This document shows, one piece after another, positions 17,099 through 26,636 of a DNA stretch of 64,000 nt; position 1 is the stretch's first letter, and every line of letters starts with the position of its first letter. The stretch lies in contig NZ_LUHJ01000012.1 of NCBI RefSeq assembly GCF_001597745.1, positions 1 through 64,000 of the forward strand. Reading direction: 5' to 3'. The translations under genes and the position numbers were made by a program. The notes under the pieces were generated by a model that was not told the DNA's origin, did no database searches, and worked only from the letters and a program-made list of their open reading frames with translations. This DNA comes from Anabaena sp. 4-3. Its GTDB lineage: Bacteria; Cyanobacteriota; Cyanobacteriia; Cyanobacteriales; Nostocaceae.

Positions 17099-18826
17099 AT
17101 GAATCATTATGATGTTGTAATTGTTGGTGGCGGCCCGGCTGGTAGCACAACCGGGAGTTTATTGAAGAAATATAATCCTCAACTGCGTGTATTGATTTTA
17201 GAAAAGGAAAAGTTTCCACGAGATCATGTAGGCGAAAGTCAGCTACCACAAATTGGTGAGATTCTCAATGAAATGGGATGTTGGGATAAAGTAGAAGCTG
17301 CTAATTTCCCGATTAAAGTCGGGGGTAACTATCGTTGGGGAAATGATCCAGAACCTTGGGAGTTTAACTTTTTGCGACTAGAGGAGTTTAAAGAAGAACC
17401 TCGTCCGGCTAAGTTTGCCGGACAACGCAAACAAACAGCTTTTCAAGTTGACCGTGCAGTTTATGATGAGATTTTACTACGTCACGCCGCAGAATTGGGG
17501 TGTGAAGTGCGGGAACAAACAGCAGTAGTGAAAGTAGAGACACAAGGCGATCGCCTCTGGCGGGGCTTTGCCCATCGCATCACAGCCTTACACTTAAATA
17601 CTGGGGAACAAGTCACCGCAACTTACTATGTCGATGCTTCTGGCCATGTTGGCGTATTACGAAAGGCTTTAGGTGTAGAAACTGAATGTCCGACACAACT
17701 GCAAAACATCGCCATTTGGGACTATTGGCATAACGCCGAGTGGGCGGTAGAAATTGGTGTAGGCGGTACACGTGTCCAGGTAATGAGTTTAGCACACGGC
17801 TGGATTTGGTTTATCCCTCTAGGCCCAACCCGCACCAGTGTAGGTTTTATTTGTCCGGCTAGCTATTACAAACAAGCGAAAAAACCAGCCGCAGATATAT
17901 ATAATGAAGCACTGCAAGCCGAACCGCACATTGCTAAATTGCTTGCCAATGCTAGCAGAAGAGGTAAAATTGAGACTACCAAAGATTGGTCATTTTTCGC
18001 CCAGAGAACTACCGGAGAAAACTGGTTTTTAGTCGGAGAAGCCGCAGGTTTTGCTGATCCTATATTAGCTGCGGGGATGACTTTAACCCATGTTGGCGGT
18101 CGGGAACTAGCCTACACTATCTTGGCATTACATCAGGGCAAACATAACGCAGAATGGTTAAAAAACCAATACGACCAAAATCAACGCCGTCGAGTACAAC
18201 AACATATTCGCTTTGCTGATTATTGGTACGCTGCCAATGGTCAATTTACCGATTTGCAAGCACATTGTCAAACCATAGCCAAAGAAGCCGGGTTAAATCT
18301 TAGTCCCACTGAAGCGTTTCGGTGGTTAGCACAAGGCGGTTTTACTAATGATATCCTTGGTCAAGCCGTGATTGGTGGCTTTGACTTAGGCGCAATGAAA
18401 CAGATGGTACAGCGTTTTTCCCAAGAAGAATTACCTTGGGAAATTAGCGATAACAATGTGTTTGAGTTAAACCTAGAGAACAGCAAAGAGGAATGTGTGG
18501 CTGTCTACAACAATGGTGAGATTAGCCAAGTTAAATGTTACGTCCGAGAAAATGGCGATCGCTTGCCGATTACTGGTCTTTATGGTTTACTAATCGATAT
18601 TCTCAGCCGTACCTCTGACATCGAACACATTTATCATTACTTAGTTAGTTTATTCAAGACGCGCTTTGCACCCGAACACCTCCGCGTCGCCATCCAGCAT
18701 ACAATGTTTTGTTTGGAAGTCATGACTTTGGAAGGTTGGGTAACAGCATCATTGAACCCCGATAAGCCGCCACTAAAAATTTCTATGCCCGTTGAAGGTG
18801 AACTACATTACACTAGGCGTAAATAG
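17099..18826 (+). CDS. flavin-dependent halogenase-family enzyme (peptide cluster)
   Basis: 575 residues of the type-A flavin-dependent halogenase/monooxygenase family. Residues 6-15 hold the FAD loop (VVIVGGGPAG). FPRDHVGESQLP (39-50) is the conserved GES segment. NFPIKVGGNYRWG (69-81) matches the region with the catalytic Lys of phenol/pyrrole halogenases (Lys73). WIWFIP (235-240) fits the halogenase signature WxWxIP exactly. VGEAAGFADPILAAGMTLT (312-330) is the second FAD motif; Ala replaces the Ser often seen in Fx.Px.Sx.G. The C-terminal 200 residues are longer than in minimal halogenases and could bind a peptide. With the neighbouring W/H-rich repeat peptide, peptide chlorination or hydroxylation is the best inference. 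A plain FAD oxidoreductase cannot be excluded. Confidence 0.8.
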   Translation: MNHYDVVIVGGGPAGSTTGSLLKKYNPQLRVLILEKEKFPRDHVGESQLPQIGEILNEMGCWDKVEAANFPIKVGGNYRWGNDPEPWEFNFLRLEEFKEEPRPAKFAGQRKQTAFQVDRAVYDEILLRHAAELGCEVREQTAVVKVETQGDRLWRGFAHRITALHLNTGEQVTATYYVDASGHVGVLRKALGVETECPTQLQNIAIWDYWHNAEWAVEIGVGGTRVQVMSLAHGWIWFIPLGPTRTSVGFICPASYYKQAKKPAADIYNEALQAEPHIAKLLANASRRGKIETTKDWSFFAQRTTGENWFLVGEAAGFADPILAAGMTLTHVGGRELAYTILALHQGKHNAEWLKNQYDQNQRRRVQQHIRFADYWYAANGQFTDLQAHCQTIAKEAGLNLSPTEAFRWLAQGGFTNDILGQAVIGGFDLGAMKQMVQRFSQEELPWEISDNNVFELNLENSKEECVAVYNNGEISQVKCYVRENGDRLPITGLYGLLIDILSRTSDIEHIYHYLVSLFKTRFAPEHLRVAIQHTMFCLEVMTLEGWVTASLNPDKPPLKISMPVEGELHYTRRK

Positions 18827-18834
18827 TTAATCAT

Positions 18835-18872
18835 AAAATGTAGAGACGTTGTATGCAACGTCTCTACATTTT
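18835..18872. repeat. dispersed palindrome (copy 3), likely terminator
   Basis: AAAATGTAGAGACGTTG and CAACGTCTCTACATTTT arms around a near-palindromic centre (one mismatch). It begins 8 bases after the halogenase stop and ends in TTTTT, so it could terminate that gene. Confidence 0.85.
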
Positions 18873-18914
18873 TAGGGTCAAGGTTTGCGTTAGATATCAA
18901 GTATCAACTCAAAT

Positions 18915-21900
18915 CTAATTGGCATCAGTAATTGTATTAAAATCATTCAGAGGAATCTCAATAATAAACTCAGTTCCCTCACCAGGAGTAGAATTACAAA
19001 TTAACTCACCTTTGTGCCTTTCTACAACAACTTGATAACTAATAGATAAACCTAAACCTGTACCACTACCTACAGGCTTAGTAGTAAAAAATGGGTCAAA
19101 TATTTTTTGCTTGACTTTTGGTGACATACCACAACCATTATCAGCAATCTTAATTCGTACCTGCTGCGAATCTACTAATTCAGTAGAGATAATTATCTCT
19201 GGTTGATTAGATAGTTTAGTCTTTGGTTCTTGTGACTGTGAAATATTAACTTTTGACTCCTCCAGCGCATCAATTGCATTACTGATGATATTCATAAATA
19301 CCTGATTCAGTTGACCAGCATAGCAATTAACTAATGGCAATTTAGCATATTGTTTTGTAACTAAAATTTCGGGAAAATTGCTTTTTTGTTTGAGTCGATG
19401 CTGTAAAATCATCAAAGTATTTTCAATACCCTCATGAATATCTACAGGTTTCATTTCTGCTTGATCCAAACGGGAAAAGTTGCGTAAACCAACAACAATA
19501 TTACGAATTCGTGAACTGCCCATTTTCATGGAATCCAGAACTTTTGGTAAGTCTTCAGCCAGAAAATTTATATCAATTTCTGCTAATTTTTCCGCAATTA
19601 CATGAGATGGTGAGGGGTATTCTTGTTGATAAATTTCCACCAAATCTAATAAATCTTGGACATAATGACTCGCATGATCAATATTACCATGAATGAAATT
19701 AATGGGGTTATTAATCTCATGGGCAATTCCCGCTACCATTTGTCCCAAAGAAGACATTTTTTCACTTTGGACTAAATAAGCTTGAGTACGTTGTAATTCC
19801 TCTAAAGTTTGTTGTAAATCTTGATTTTTTTCTTGGAGTTCTTGAGTTCTTTCAGCGACTTTTTTCTCTAGGTTATAGTTGTGTTCTTCTAAGCGTTGAT
19901 TAGCGGTAGCTAAACTATCGTAGAGTATGGCATTTTCTAGAGAGATGGCGGCTTGGGTGGTGATAAGTTTGAGTAATTCCACGCGATCGCGCGTGAATGC
20001 TCCTGTGGTAAGATGATTATCTAGATACAGAATACCTAATAGCTTACCTTGATTAATAATCGGTATGCAGTAGAGGCTTTGAGGTTTTTGCTTGAGAATG
20101 TAGCGATCGCTTGCTAAAAATGCCACAGTTTTGGCATCATCACTCACAAAAATCTCCTTGGTGCGTTTAACATAATTAATCAAAGTCACAGGTATATCTT
20201 GACTATTTTCTAGACTGATTGATGGGAACTCAGTCAAAATAGCACCATCAGTTGCACTAGAACTAACGGCAGTAACTTTTAAATCACTATCACCCTCACT
20301 CAACAGCAAAACTGCTTTTGATGCGCCAGCATTTTCCATCACCACAGCCATTAAAGTAGAAAGTAACTGTTCTAGTTCAATCTCACCAGACAGTACCTGT
20401 GAAGCTTTAATCACAGTTCCTAAATCCAGCATATCGGAAATACTGGTGTTAGAACTGCTCAAGGTTTCTTGAGTGCTAGCTGTGCTGAGAGATTTCAGGA
20501 TAGCAACTCGGCTTGGCTCTATAATTTCGCTGCTATGATTTTGTAATGTATCTGGTTGAGTAATCTGAGTCAGTAATTTGGGATAACGTTGTTCTAAATC
20601 TTTAACCTTAGCGACTGCACCCCAACGCTGATAAGCATGATAAGCATCAGTTAAATAAGTTTGTGCTATCTTTTGTTTACCCCAGCCTAGATAAAACTTC
20701 CCAGCTAATTCACAAGCTAATGCTTCTTCATGTAGATACTCATTTTCTTGAGCCAGCATCATGGCTTGCTCGTAATTATCTATAGCTGCTAAGTTATTAC
20801 CTAAAACCCGATCATACTCCGCTTCTACTAAATAAAATTTATGTAGATAATTCATCGGTGCATAATCTGACCAATACTGTAACTTATCTTGATTAGTTTT
20901 TACCTTTGTTAAGATTTTTTCTCGTTCAGACTCAGAAGCATGAGGATGTATTGCTAGTCTGACTAAGGAATCATAAAAATGAAACTGGGGAAGAATTAAA
21001 GAACCAATTGCAGCGTGTAAATAATTTTCTAATTTTTCAATGTTCTCCTTTGCTTCATGGTAGTTAGCCATCAGATAGCAAAGTTGTGTCTTGCACATAT
21101 ATAAATTTAATAGTCCGATACCATCCTTACCAGCCAAATGATACTTAATGTCTCGTTGCTCATTGTATGCTTCCCCATTTAACCGATAACAATCTTCAGA
21201 ATCGCTGAGTAAATTTAAAACAACTTGTCTATATAACTGATTCCAGTACAATACCCTTTCTTGCTTAATTTGGCGAATATAATGACTATGGCTAGCAATT
21301 TCTTGAGATAGTGTATTTAATTCTTTACCCAGAAAATATGCAGAACAAGAATAGTTCTGTACAGAGATAGCAGCAAATTCTAAATCTCCCATTTCTAAAG
21401 CATCATAATAATTGTCTACAAAAGATTGCAGTCGCGAATTATTATGTTCTTTCCAAGGGCTAATATGGTAATTATAGGCAGGGATAATCTTGACTTTAAC
21501 AGCTTTATTATTAAATTTTTCACTCAGATTTAAAGCGAGTTTACCAAATTGATAACCAGAATTGATGTCTCCCAACATTCCAGTCAAAATAAAACCATAG
21601 ATAACATACACAAATGCTGATAGGGGACAATTGCCATATTCTAGTGATAGATTAACTTGTTTATAACAAACTAAGGGCATCAATTGGGGTGCAGCTTGAA
21701 AGAAAAAAGTAAATGCACTAGATAAAATCCGCATGACAGCTAATGCTTTTGCATCTGTCATTATTGGCAAATTAATTAAATCTTCGATGTGTCTATTCGC
21801 AAAATTACTAATAGTTTTTTTCAATTCAAGCTCAAGCACTTCCTGGCTGGGGTTTTCTGGGAAAATTACATCTAATGACTTTAAAAAATCTAGAGCAGTA

Positions 21901-24545
21901 TTAACAGATGCTAAAGCTTGATTTTGTGAGCCATAAGCTTGAATTTTAACTTCATAAACTTTAACTTTATCTAAAGCTGTATGAGCGTTTGCTAAAACTA
22001 AATTAGCTAATACTTCCATTTGCTCAAAGTTCCCAGCCAAGTATGATGTTTCGGCAGCAGTTTCATATAAAGCTAGGGTGAGTTGATAGTGAGTGTCCCA
22101 ACTTTGACTAGATAGTAGTTGAATACCAGTATTTAAATAATTCAGAGCAGATGGATAAGCCGTTGATGTGAAAGCTTTACGTCCAGCAATCAAATTCATC
22201 TCGGCTAGTTGAATGCTATCGCTAGGCTCTATAATTAACTTGATTGCCATATTCAACTGATTGACAATCTCAAAAATATTGTCTTCTAGTTCAGTTGAGG
22301 GAGTATTACTTAAAAGTAATTTTCCGATTTGCAAATGGATTGATTGCTTTTGCTGTTCGGAAATTAAAGAATAGGCAGCTTGTTGAATACGATCATGGAC
22401 AAATTGACATTGATGTGAATAATAACTAGAATTTGTAGATTCTTTTTTATCCAAACTGACTTTAATCAAATTTTTGGTAAACTTTTGATATTGCTCATCA
22501 TTATCTGTTGCTTGTAATTGATAAACCTCAGCTTGTGGTAAAATGAGACCTTCTAAAATAGCAGCCCATAAATCTGCGGCGGTATCTGCCAGAGATTTTT
22601 CATAAACAATTGCCAGAGTGTTTAAATCAAATTTATTGCCAATACAAGCAGCTAATTGTAATACTTGCTGAGTAGTCCTCGGCAATTTGCTCAGTTGAAT
22701 CTGCATAAATTCAACCACATCATCTGTGAGTTTCAATGCTTGGACTTTGGTAAGCTCACAATGCCAATAACCGAGATGAGAGTTAAATGAAATTATTTCT
22801 TCTTGATAAAGATATTTCAAAAATTGATGGGTAAAGAAAGGATTTCCTTGAGTTTTAGCAAAAACAATTTGGGTGAGAGAAATAGCAATATTTTCTGGAC
22901 AATGTAATGTATCTGTAATCAGATTAGTTAAATCGGCAAATGTTAAAGCAGTTAAAATAATAGTTTCTAAGTTACCACCCAATTTAAGAATTTCGTTTAT
23001 TACTAAATTTAATGGATGAGTCGGTGCAACCTCATGATTACGATAAGCACCAATTAACAATAGACCAGAGTGAACCTTTTCACCCTGTTGAAACTCAGAC
23101 ATCAACAATTGTAAAAACTTTAAAGAAGTAGCATCAGCCCACTGTAAATCATCTAAAAATAAAACTAAAGGACGCTCATTAGCAGTGAACACTTGAATAA
23201 ATCGTTGGAACAACCAACTAAAGCGATTTTCTGCCGCACTACCCACCAACTCTGTCACCGTTGGCTGTGTACCCAAAATTAGTTCCAACTCTGGAATCAC
23301 ATCCATGATTACCTGGGCTTGTTCACCCAAAGCCAAGAGAATTTGAGTTTTCCACGCCTGAATTTGCTCATCAGACTCACTCAAAATCTGCTTCATTAAA
23401 TCTCGAAATGCTTGTACAAATCCAAACAGAGGAATATCTCTCTGTAATTGGTCAAACTTACCTTGAATGAAATAACTGCGTTGGCGAACAATAGGTTTAT
23501 GTACCTCACTCACCACAGCCGTTTTACCCACCCCAGAATGACCTGTAACTAACACCATTTCTATCGCGCCTTGGGTAACTCGCTCAAAAGCTGCTAGCAG
23601 GGTTGCTACTTCTTTTTCACGGCCATAGAGTTTTTCTGGAATGAGAAAGCGGTCAGAAATATCTTTTGTTGCTAAATCAAAGGGTGCGATATCTCCTGTA
23701 GTTAGCCACTGCTGTTGACAAATTTCTAAGTCATGTTTTATACCATAAGCACTCTGATAGCGGTCTTCGGCATTTTTTGCCATCAGTTTACTGACTATAT
23801 GCCCTAAAATGGGCGGTATGTCTTTCCTTTTGTGTTCTGGCTGTGGTGGTTGTTTGGCAATATGACAGTAGACTAACTCTATTGGGTCATTGCTGGTAAA
23901 CGGTAACTCTCCTGCCAGCAGTTCAAAAAATGTCACCCCCAAGGAATAAAAGTCACTGCGGTAGTCAATACCTCGGTTCATCCGTCCGGTTTGTTCAGGA
24001 GAGATGTATGCTAGTGTCCCCTCTAGGACGTTGGGATTTGTGAGTAGTTGCACTTCTCTGGGGAGTAAGCTGGCGATGCTGAAGTCTATCACTCTGACTT
24101 CTAGTGTGTTGGGGTTAATTAAGATGTTGGCGGGTTTGATGTCTTTGTGAATGATGCGTGCTTTGTGTAGTTCTTCGAGGGTAGACACTATATTGATAGC
24201 TATCGAGAAAAATTCCTCCAGGCTGATACTGTGTTGTTGTTTCCATGCTGCTAGGGAGACTCCGCCGATATCTTCCATAACTAAGGCGTAACTGTTTCCG
24301 TATTTTTCTAGGCTGATGGGTTTAATTATCCCTGGTATTTGCAGGTTTTTAGTAATAGTGTATTCATTGCCAAATTGGGCGATTTCGTTGAATGTGGGGT
24401 ATTCATTCCGCATCAGTTTGATTACTACTGCTTTTTGCTCTTCTTCTCTGATGGCTCGATATACGATTGTTTTGCTACCTGTGTAAATTTGTTCTGTGAT
24501 GCGATAACCAGGAATTGCAAAATTTGTATTGGATGAAACCGTCAT
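18915..24545 (-). CDS. hybrid Ser/Thr kinase - AAA ATPase - GAF - histidine kinase
   Basis: 1876 residues, a multidomain signalling protein typical of Nostocales. In order: Ser/Thr kinase (about 15-280; VIKLM Lys43, IIHKDIKPAN with Asp135, DFS Asp154 replacing DFG, APE-like SPEQTGRMN); AAA/AAA16 ATPase with Walker A GHSGVGKT (335-342) and LVLFLDDLQWAD; a long helical TPR-like region (about 750-1300); GAF domain (about 1390-1550); coiled coil; HisKA with GIAHEINNPINF (phospho-acceptor His1609); HATPase with DNGCGMS and GSGTGLGLS. There is no membrane segment, so it is cytosolic. The GAF probably senses a small ligand. No response regulator is adjacent. Confidence 0.93.
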   Translation of the reverse strand: MTVSSNTNFAIPGYRITEQIYTGSKTIVYRAIREEEQKAVVIKLMRNEYPTFNEIAQFGNEYTITKNLQIPGIIKPISLEKYGNSYALVMEDIGGVSLAAWKQQHSISLEEFFSIAINIVSTLEELHKARIIHKDIKPANILINPNTLEVRVIDFSIASLLPREVQLLTNPNVLEGTLAYISPEQTGRMNRGIDYRSDFYSLGVTFFELLAGELPFTSNDPIELVYCHIAKQPPQPEHKRKDIPPILGHIVSKLMAKNAEDRYQSAYGIKHDLEICQQQWLTTGDIAPFDLATKDISDRFLIPEKLYGREKEVATLLAAFERVTQGAIEMVLVTGHSGVGKTAVVSEVHKPIVRQRSYFIQGKFDQLQRDIPLFGFVQAFRDLMKQILSESDEQIQAWKTQILLALGEQAQVIMDVIPELELILGTQPTVTELVGSAAENRFSWLFQRFIQVFTANERPLVLFLDDLQWADATSLKFLQLLMSEFQQGEKVHSGLLLIGAYRNHEVAPTHPLNLVINEILKLGGNLETIILTALTFADLTNLITDTLHCPENIAISLTQIVFAKTQGNPFFTHQFLKYLYQEEIISFNSHLGYWHCELTKVQALKLTDDVVEFMQIQLSKLPRTTQQVLQLAACIGNKFDLNTLAIVYEKSLADTAADLWAAILEGLILPQAEVYQLQATDNDEQYQKFTKNLIKVSLDKKESTNSSYYSHQCQFVHDRIQQAAYSLISEQQKQSIHLQIGKLLLSNTPSTELEDNIFEIVNQLNMAIKLIIEPSDSIQLAEMNLIAGRKAFTSTAYPSALNYLNTGIQLLSSQSWDTHYQLTLALYETAAETSYLAGNFEQMEVLANLVLANAHTALDKVKVYEVKIQAYGSQNQALASVNTALDFLKSLDVIFPENPSQEVLELELKKTISNFANRHIEDLINLPIMTDAKALAVMRILSSAFTFFFQAAPQLMPLVCYKQVNLSLEYGNCPLSAFVYVIYGFILTGMLGDINSGYQFGKLALNLSEKFNNKAVKVKIIPAYNYHISPWKEHNNSRLQSFVDNYYDALEMGDLEFAAISVQNYSCSAYFLGKELNTLSQEIASHSHYIRQIKQERVLYWNQLYRQVVLNLLSDSEDCYRLNGEAYNEQRDIKYHLAGKDGIGLLNLYMCKTQLCYLMANYHEAKENIEKLENYLHAAIGSLILPQFHFYDSLVRLAIHPHASESEREKILTKVKTNQDKLQYWSDYAPMNYLHKFYLVEAEYDRVLGNNLAAIDNYEQAMMLAQENEYLHEEALACELAGKFYLGWGKQKIAQTYLTDAYHAYQRWGAVAKVKDLEQRYPKLLTQITQPDTLQNHSSEIIEPSRVAILKSLSTASTQETLSSSNTSISDMLDLGTVIKASQVLSGEIELEQLLSTLMAVVMENAGASKAVLLLSEGDSDLKVTAVSSSATDGAILTEFPSISLENSQDIPVTLINYVKRTKEIFVSDDAKTVAFLASDRYILKQKPQSLYCIPIINQGKLLGILYLDNHLTTGAFTRDRVELLKLITTQAAISLENAILYDSLATANQRLEEHNYNLEKKVAERTQELQEKNQDLQQTLEELQRTQAYLVQSEKMSSLGQMVAGIAHEINNPINFIHGNIDHASHYVQDLLDLVEIYQQEYPSPSHVIAEKLAEIDINFLAEDLPKVLDSMKMGSSRIRNIVVGLRNFSRLDQAEMKPVDIHEGIENTLMILQHRLKQKSNFPEILVTKQYAKLPLVNCYAGQLNQVFMNIISNAIDALEESKVNISQSQEPKTKLSNQPEIIISTELVDSQQVRIKIADNGCGMSPKVKQKIFDPFFTTKPVGSGTGLGLSISYQVVVERHKGELICNSTPGEGTEFIIEIPLNDFNTITDAN

Positions 24546-24717
24546 AAAGATGTTTACTCACGCACTGATGTTTATGATGTATTATTCCCATTTGCTACCT
24601 GTGAACATCAGTAGAAATGTTCATCGGTATGGATTGAGTATAATTGCTATCAATACCATCAGGCGACATTATTTTAGGACTTACCCAAGTGTCAGATGAC
24701 AAATGTCTGGTATGTCT

Positions 24718-24783
24718 TGTAGGGTGCATCAGACTGTTTAAATGCTGTCAATAAACTGATGTTTGATATCTGACGCACCTTAC
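24718..24783. repeat. small inverted-repeat element (GGTGCGTCAG type)
   Basis: Left tgtagggtgcatcag, right ctgacgcaccttacc form imperfect inverted ends about 66 bases apart. Related boxes lie at about 86-102 and 38790-38870. Confidence 0.5.
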
Positions 24784-24849
24784 CAATATACCAGTTGCGT
24801 AAGTCTTGTATTTATATGATGAGTATAAGCATCATAAAGCATGAAATTA

Positions 24850-24874
24850 TGTCATGGTTGTTTTAACCATGACA
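24850..24874 (-). terminator. pgeF terminator hairpin
   Basis: TGTCATGGTT, loop GTTTT, AACCATGACA: a perfect 10-bp stem 8 bases beyond the pgeF stop on the minus strand. Confidence 0.65.
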
Positions 24875-24881
24875 AGGCGTT

Positions 24882-25655
24882 TTAAGATACGCTAACAATC
24901 CCTGACCATTGAACTTTTTTCTGTTGTTCACGACGGTAGGAAAAGAAATGATCAGGAGTTTGGTAGGTACAATAGGGTGCGATCGCTATCTGCTCTACAC
25001 TAATACCTATACTTTGCATTTGCAAAGTATTCACTCGTCGCACATCTAGTCTGACTCTCCCCGGTTCTGGGTCAGCTAATAATGGTGAATGGGGTAGCGC
25101 GTGTAATGTATTGACTATGTTTTGGTTGTCGTTATGTGATATAATTGTAGACCCAATTTCGGCGGCTACATCTACAGAAACTTGGTAAACCTCCCCAGTA
25201 ATGGCTGGCCCCATTGCAATCCGCAAGTCAGCGAGATGACTACCTTGGGCTTGCATCCGGGCGATCGCCTGGGGGACAATTTTCTGGGCTGTACCTCTCC
25301 AACCTGCGTGGATTGCGGCTACCTGACCAGTTTTCACATCCCCAATCAAAACCGGTGTACAATCAGCACTGGCAACCCAAACCGCTTGTAAAGGTTGCTC
25401 ACTCACTAAACCATCCGCCGCCGCTAAAGCATCTGCTGAATCTAGCTTGCTGTCTATTTCCGTCGGGGTGAGAACAGTATTGCCATGTACCTGTTTTAAG
25501 CGATATGCTGATGCTTCTGGGTGCAGCATCTTTGTTAATTCCTGGGGCGATCGCGGCCAAAACTGCTGGGTAAAAAAACCATGCCGCCAATTGCCTAAGA
25601 GACTACAAGTCAAATATGGTAGTCCCTGCCAATTATGCCATTGCCAAGTGTGCAT
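24882..25655 (-). CDS. pgeF: PgeF/YfiH family laccase-domain protein
   Basis: 257 residues of the multicopper-oxidase-unrelated 'laccase domain' family (YfiH, YlmD). Bacterial members edit peptidoglycan precursors (UDP-MurNAc-L-Ser) and have purine nucleoside phosphorylase activity. Signatures are VWVASADCTPVLIGD, VAAIHAGWRGTAQKI with the metal-ligand His, and the C-terminal CTYQTPDHFFSYRRE; the AMGPAITGEVYQV segment replaces the usual GPxI...YEV. Length is typical. It is transcribed divergently from birA with 68 bases between starts. Confidence 0.9.
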   Translation of the reverse strand: MHTWQWHNWQGLPYLTCSLLGNWRHGFFTQQFWPRSPQELTKMLHPEASAYRLKQVHGNTVLTPTEIDSKLDSADALAAADGLVSEQPLQAVWVASADCTPVLIGDVKTGQVAAIHAGWRGTAQKIVPQAIARMQAQGSHLADLRIAMGPAITGEVYQVSVDVAAEIGSTIISHNDNQNIVNTLHALPHSPLLADPEPGRVRLDVRRVNTLQMQSIGISVEQIAIAPYCTYQTPDHFFSYRREQQKKVQWSGIVSVS

Positions 25656-25723
25656 CTTGAACCAAACCTAAACAGAAATTTACCAGCCAATCAATGCTAA
25701 CTTGAACAACGGAATTTCAGTTA

Positions 25724-26536
25724 ATGGCTGTGGAACTTAATCAGCAAAAATTACTAGCTGCGCTCACCGCCGAGCGTAAGTATGATTATTTACCATTTTC
25801 CCTACATATATTTAACAATGTGACATCAACAAACCTAGTAGCCTGGGACTTAATCAACCAAGGCGCAGGTGTAGGTACAGTAGTGATTGCGACAGAACAA
25901 ACAGCCGGACGCGGACAGTGGGGCCGCCAGTGGGTATCCCAAACAGGCGGACTATATCTTTCTGTGGCGATTACTCCTAATTTAGCAGCTAACCTCAGCT
26001 ATCAGCTAACTTTAGCCAGTGCTTGGGGTATCGCTGATCAATTGCGTGAATGTGGTATTGATATTGGAATTAAATGGCCTAATGATTTAGTCTTAGATGG
26101 TCGCAAATTAGGCGGCATTCTCACAGAAACTAAAGTCAACCAAGGTATGATTACACAAGCTGTAATTGGTGTGGGGATTAACTGGACTAATCCAGTACCA
26201 GAAACAGGAATCAATTTACAATCCTGGCAAGCTAATCAACCGCATCAGCCTATTTCCTGTCTGGAAATGCTAATTTGTCAGGTTTTGCTGGGGATAGAGT
26301 CCGGTATAACTTGCCTTTGCCAAGAAGGAGTAAGTATACTTTTGTCTCGCTATATAGAATTATTGGTGAACATGGGCGATCGCGTATACGTCAATAATCT
26401 TGCAGGAACTATCATTGGCGTAACGCCGCAAGGTGATTTAAGGGTGACTTTCGAGACAGAATCTATAAATGATATAAGAACACAAGAAATTTCTTTAGAA
26501 CCCGGTAAGATTAGTTTGGGTTATCGTAAGTCTTAA
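25724..26536 (+). CDS. birA: biotin-[acetyl-CoA carboxylase] ligase
   Basis: Attaches biotin to the biotin carboxyl carrier protein via biotinyl-AMP. The 270 residues lack the N-terminal winged helix, so this is the non-repressor class. Motifs: the biotin/ATP loop TAGRGQWGRQW (residues 61-71), LYLSVAI, IGIKWPNDLVLDGRKLGGILTE with the catalytic Lys-Trp-Pro-Asn-Asp, and GVGINWT. A C-terminal SH3-like domain (GDRVYVNNLAGTIIGVTPQGDLRV) closes it. Length is normal. Confidence 0.94.
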   Translation: MAVELNQQKLLAALTAERKYDYLPFSLHIFNNVTSTNLVAWDLINQGAGVGTVVIATEQTAGRGQWGRQWVSQTGGLYLSVAITPNLAANLSYQLTLASAWGIADQLRECGIDIGIKWPNDLVLDGRKLGGILTETKVNQGMITQAVIGVGINWTNPVPETGINLQSWQANQPHQPISCLEMLICQVLLGIESGITCLCQEGVSILLSRYIELLVNMGDRVYVNNLAGTIIGVTPQGDLRVTFETESINDIRTQEISLEPGKISLGYRKS

Positions 26537-26636
26537 GGTTCGTCTGAGGTTTGTTGATAATTTCGCTCTTTAATCAAAACAAACCACTAGCATCATCTTT
26601 TTAGGCAAATAAGACACAACTCAACTCAGAGAAAAA

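Larger units (their letters stand above)
24546..24881. other. intergenic, 336 bases
   Basis: No gene seen. It contains a MITE-like pair (tgtagggtgcatcag ... ctgacgcacctta, about 24718-24783) flanked by copies of acttac/gtaag boxes, and a strong hairpin at 24850-24874. Confidence 0.55.
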
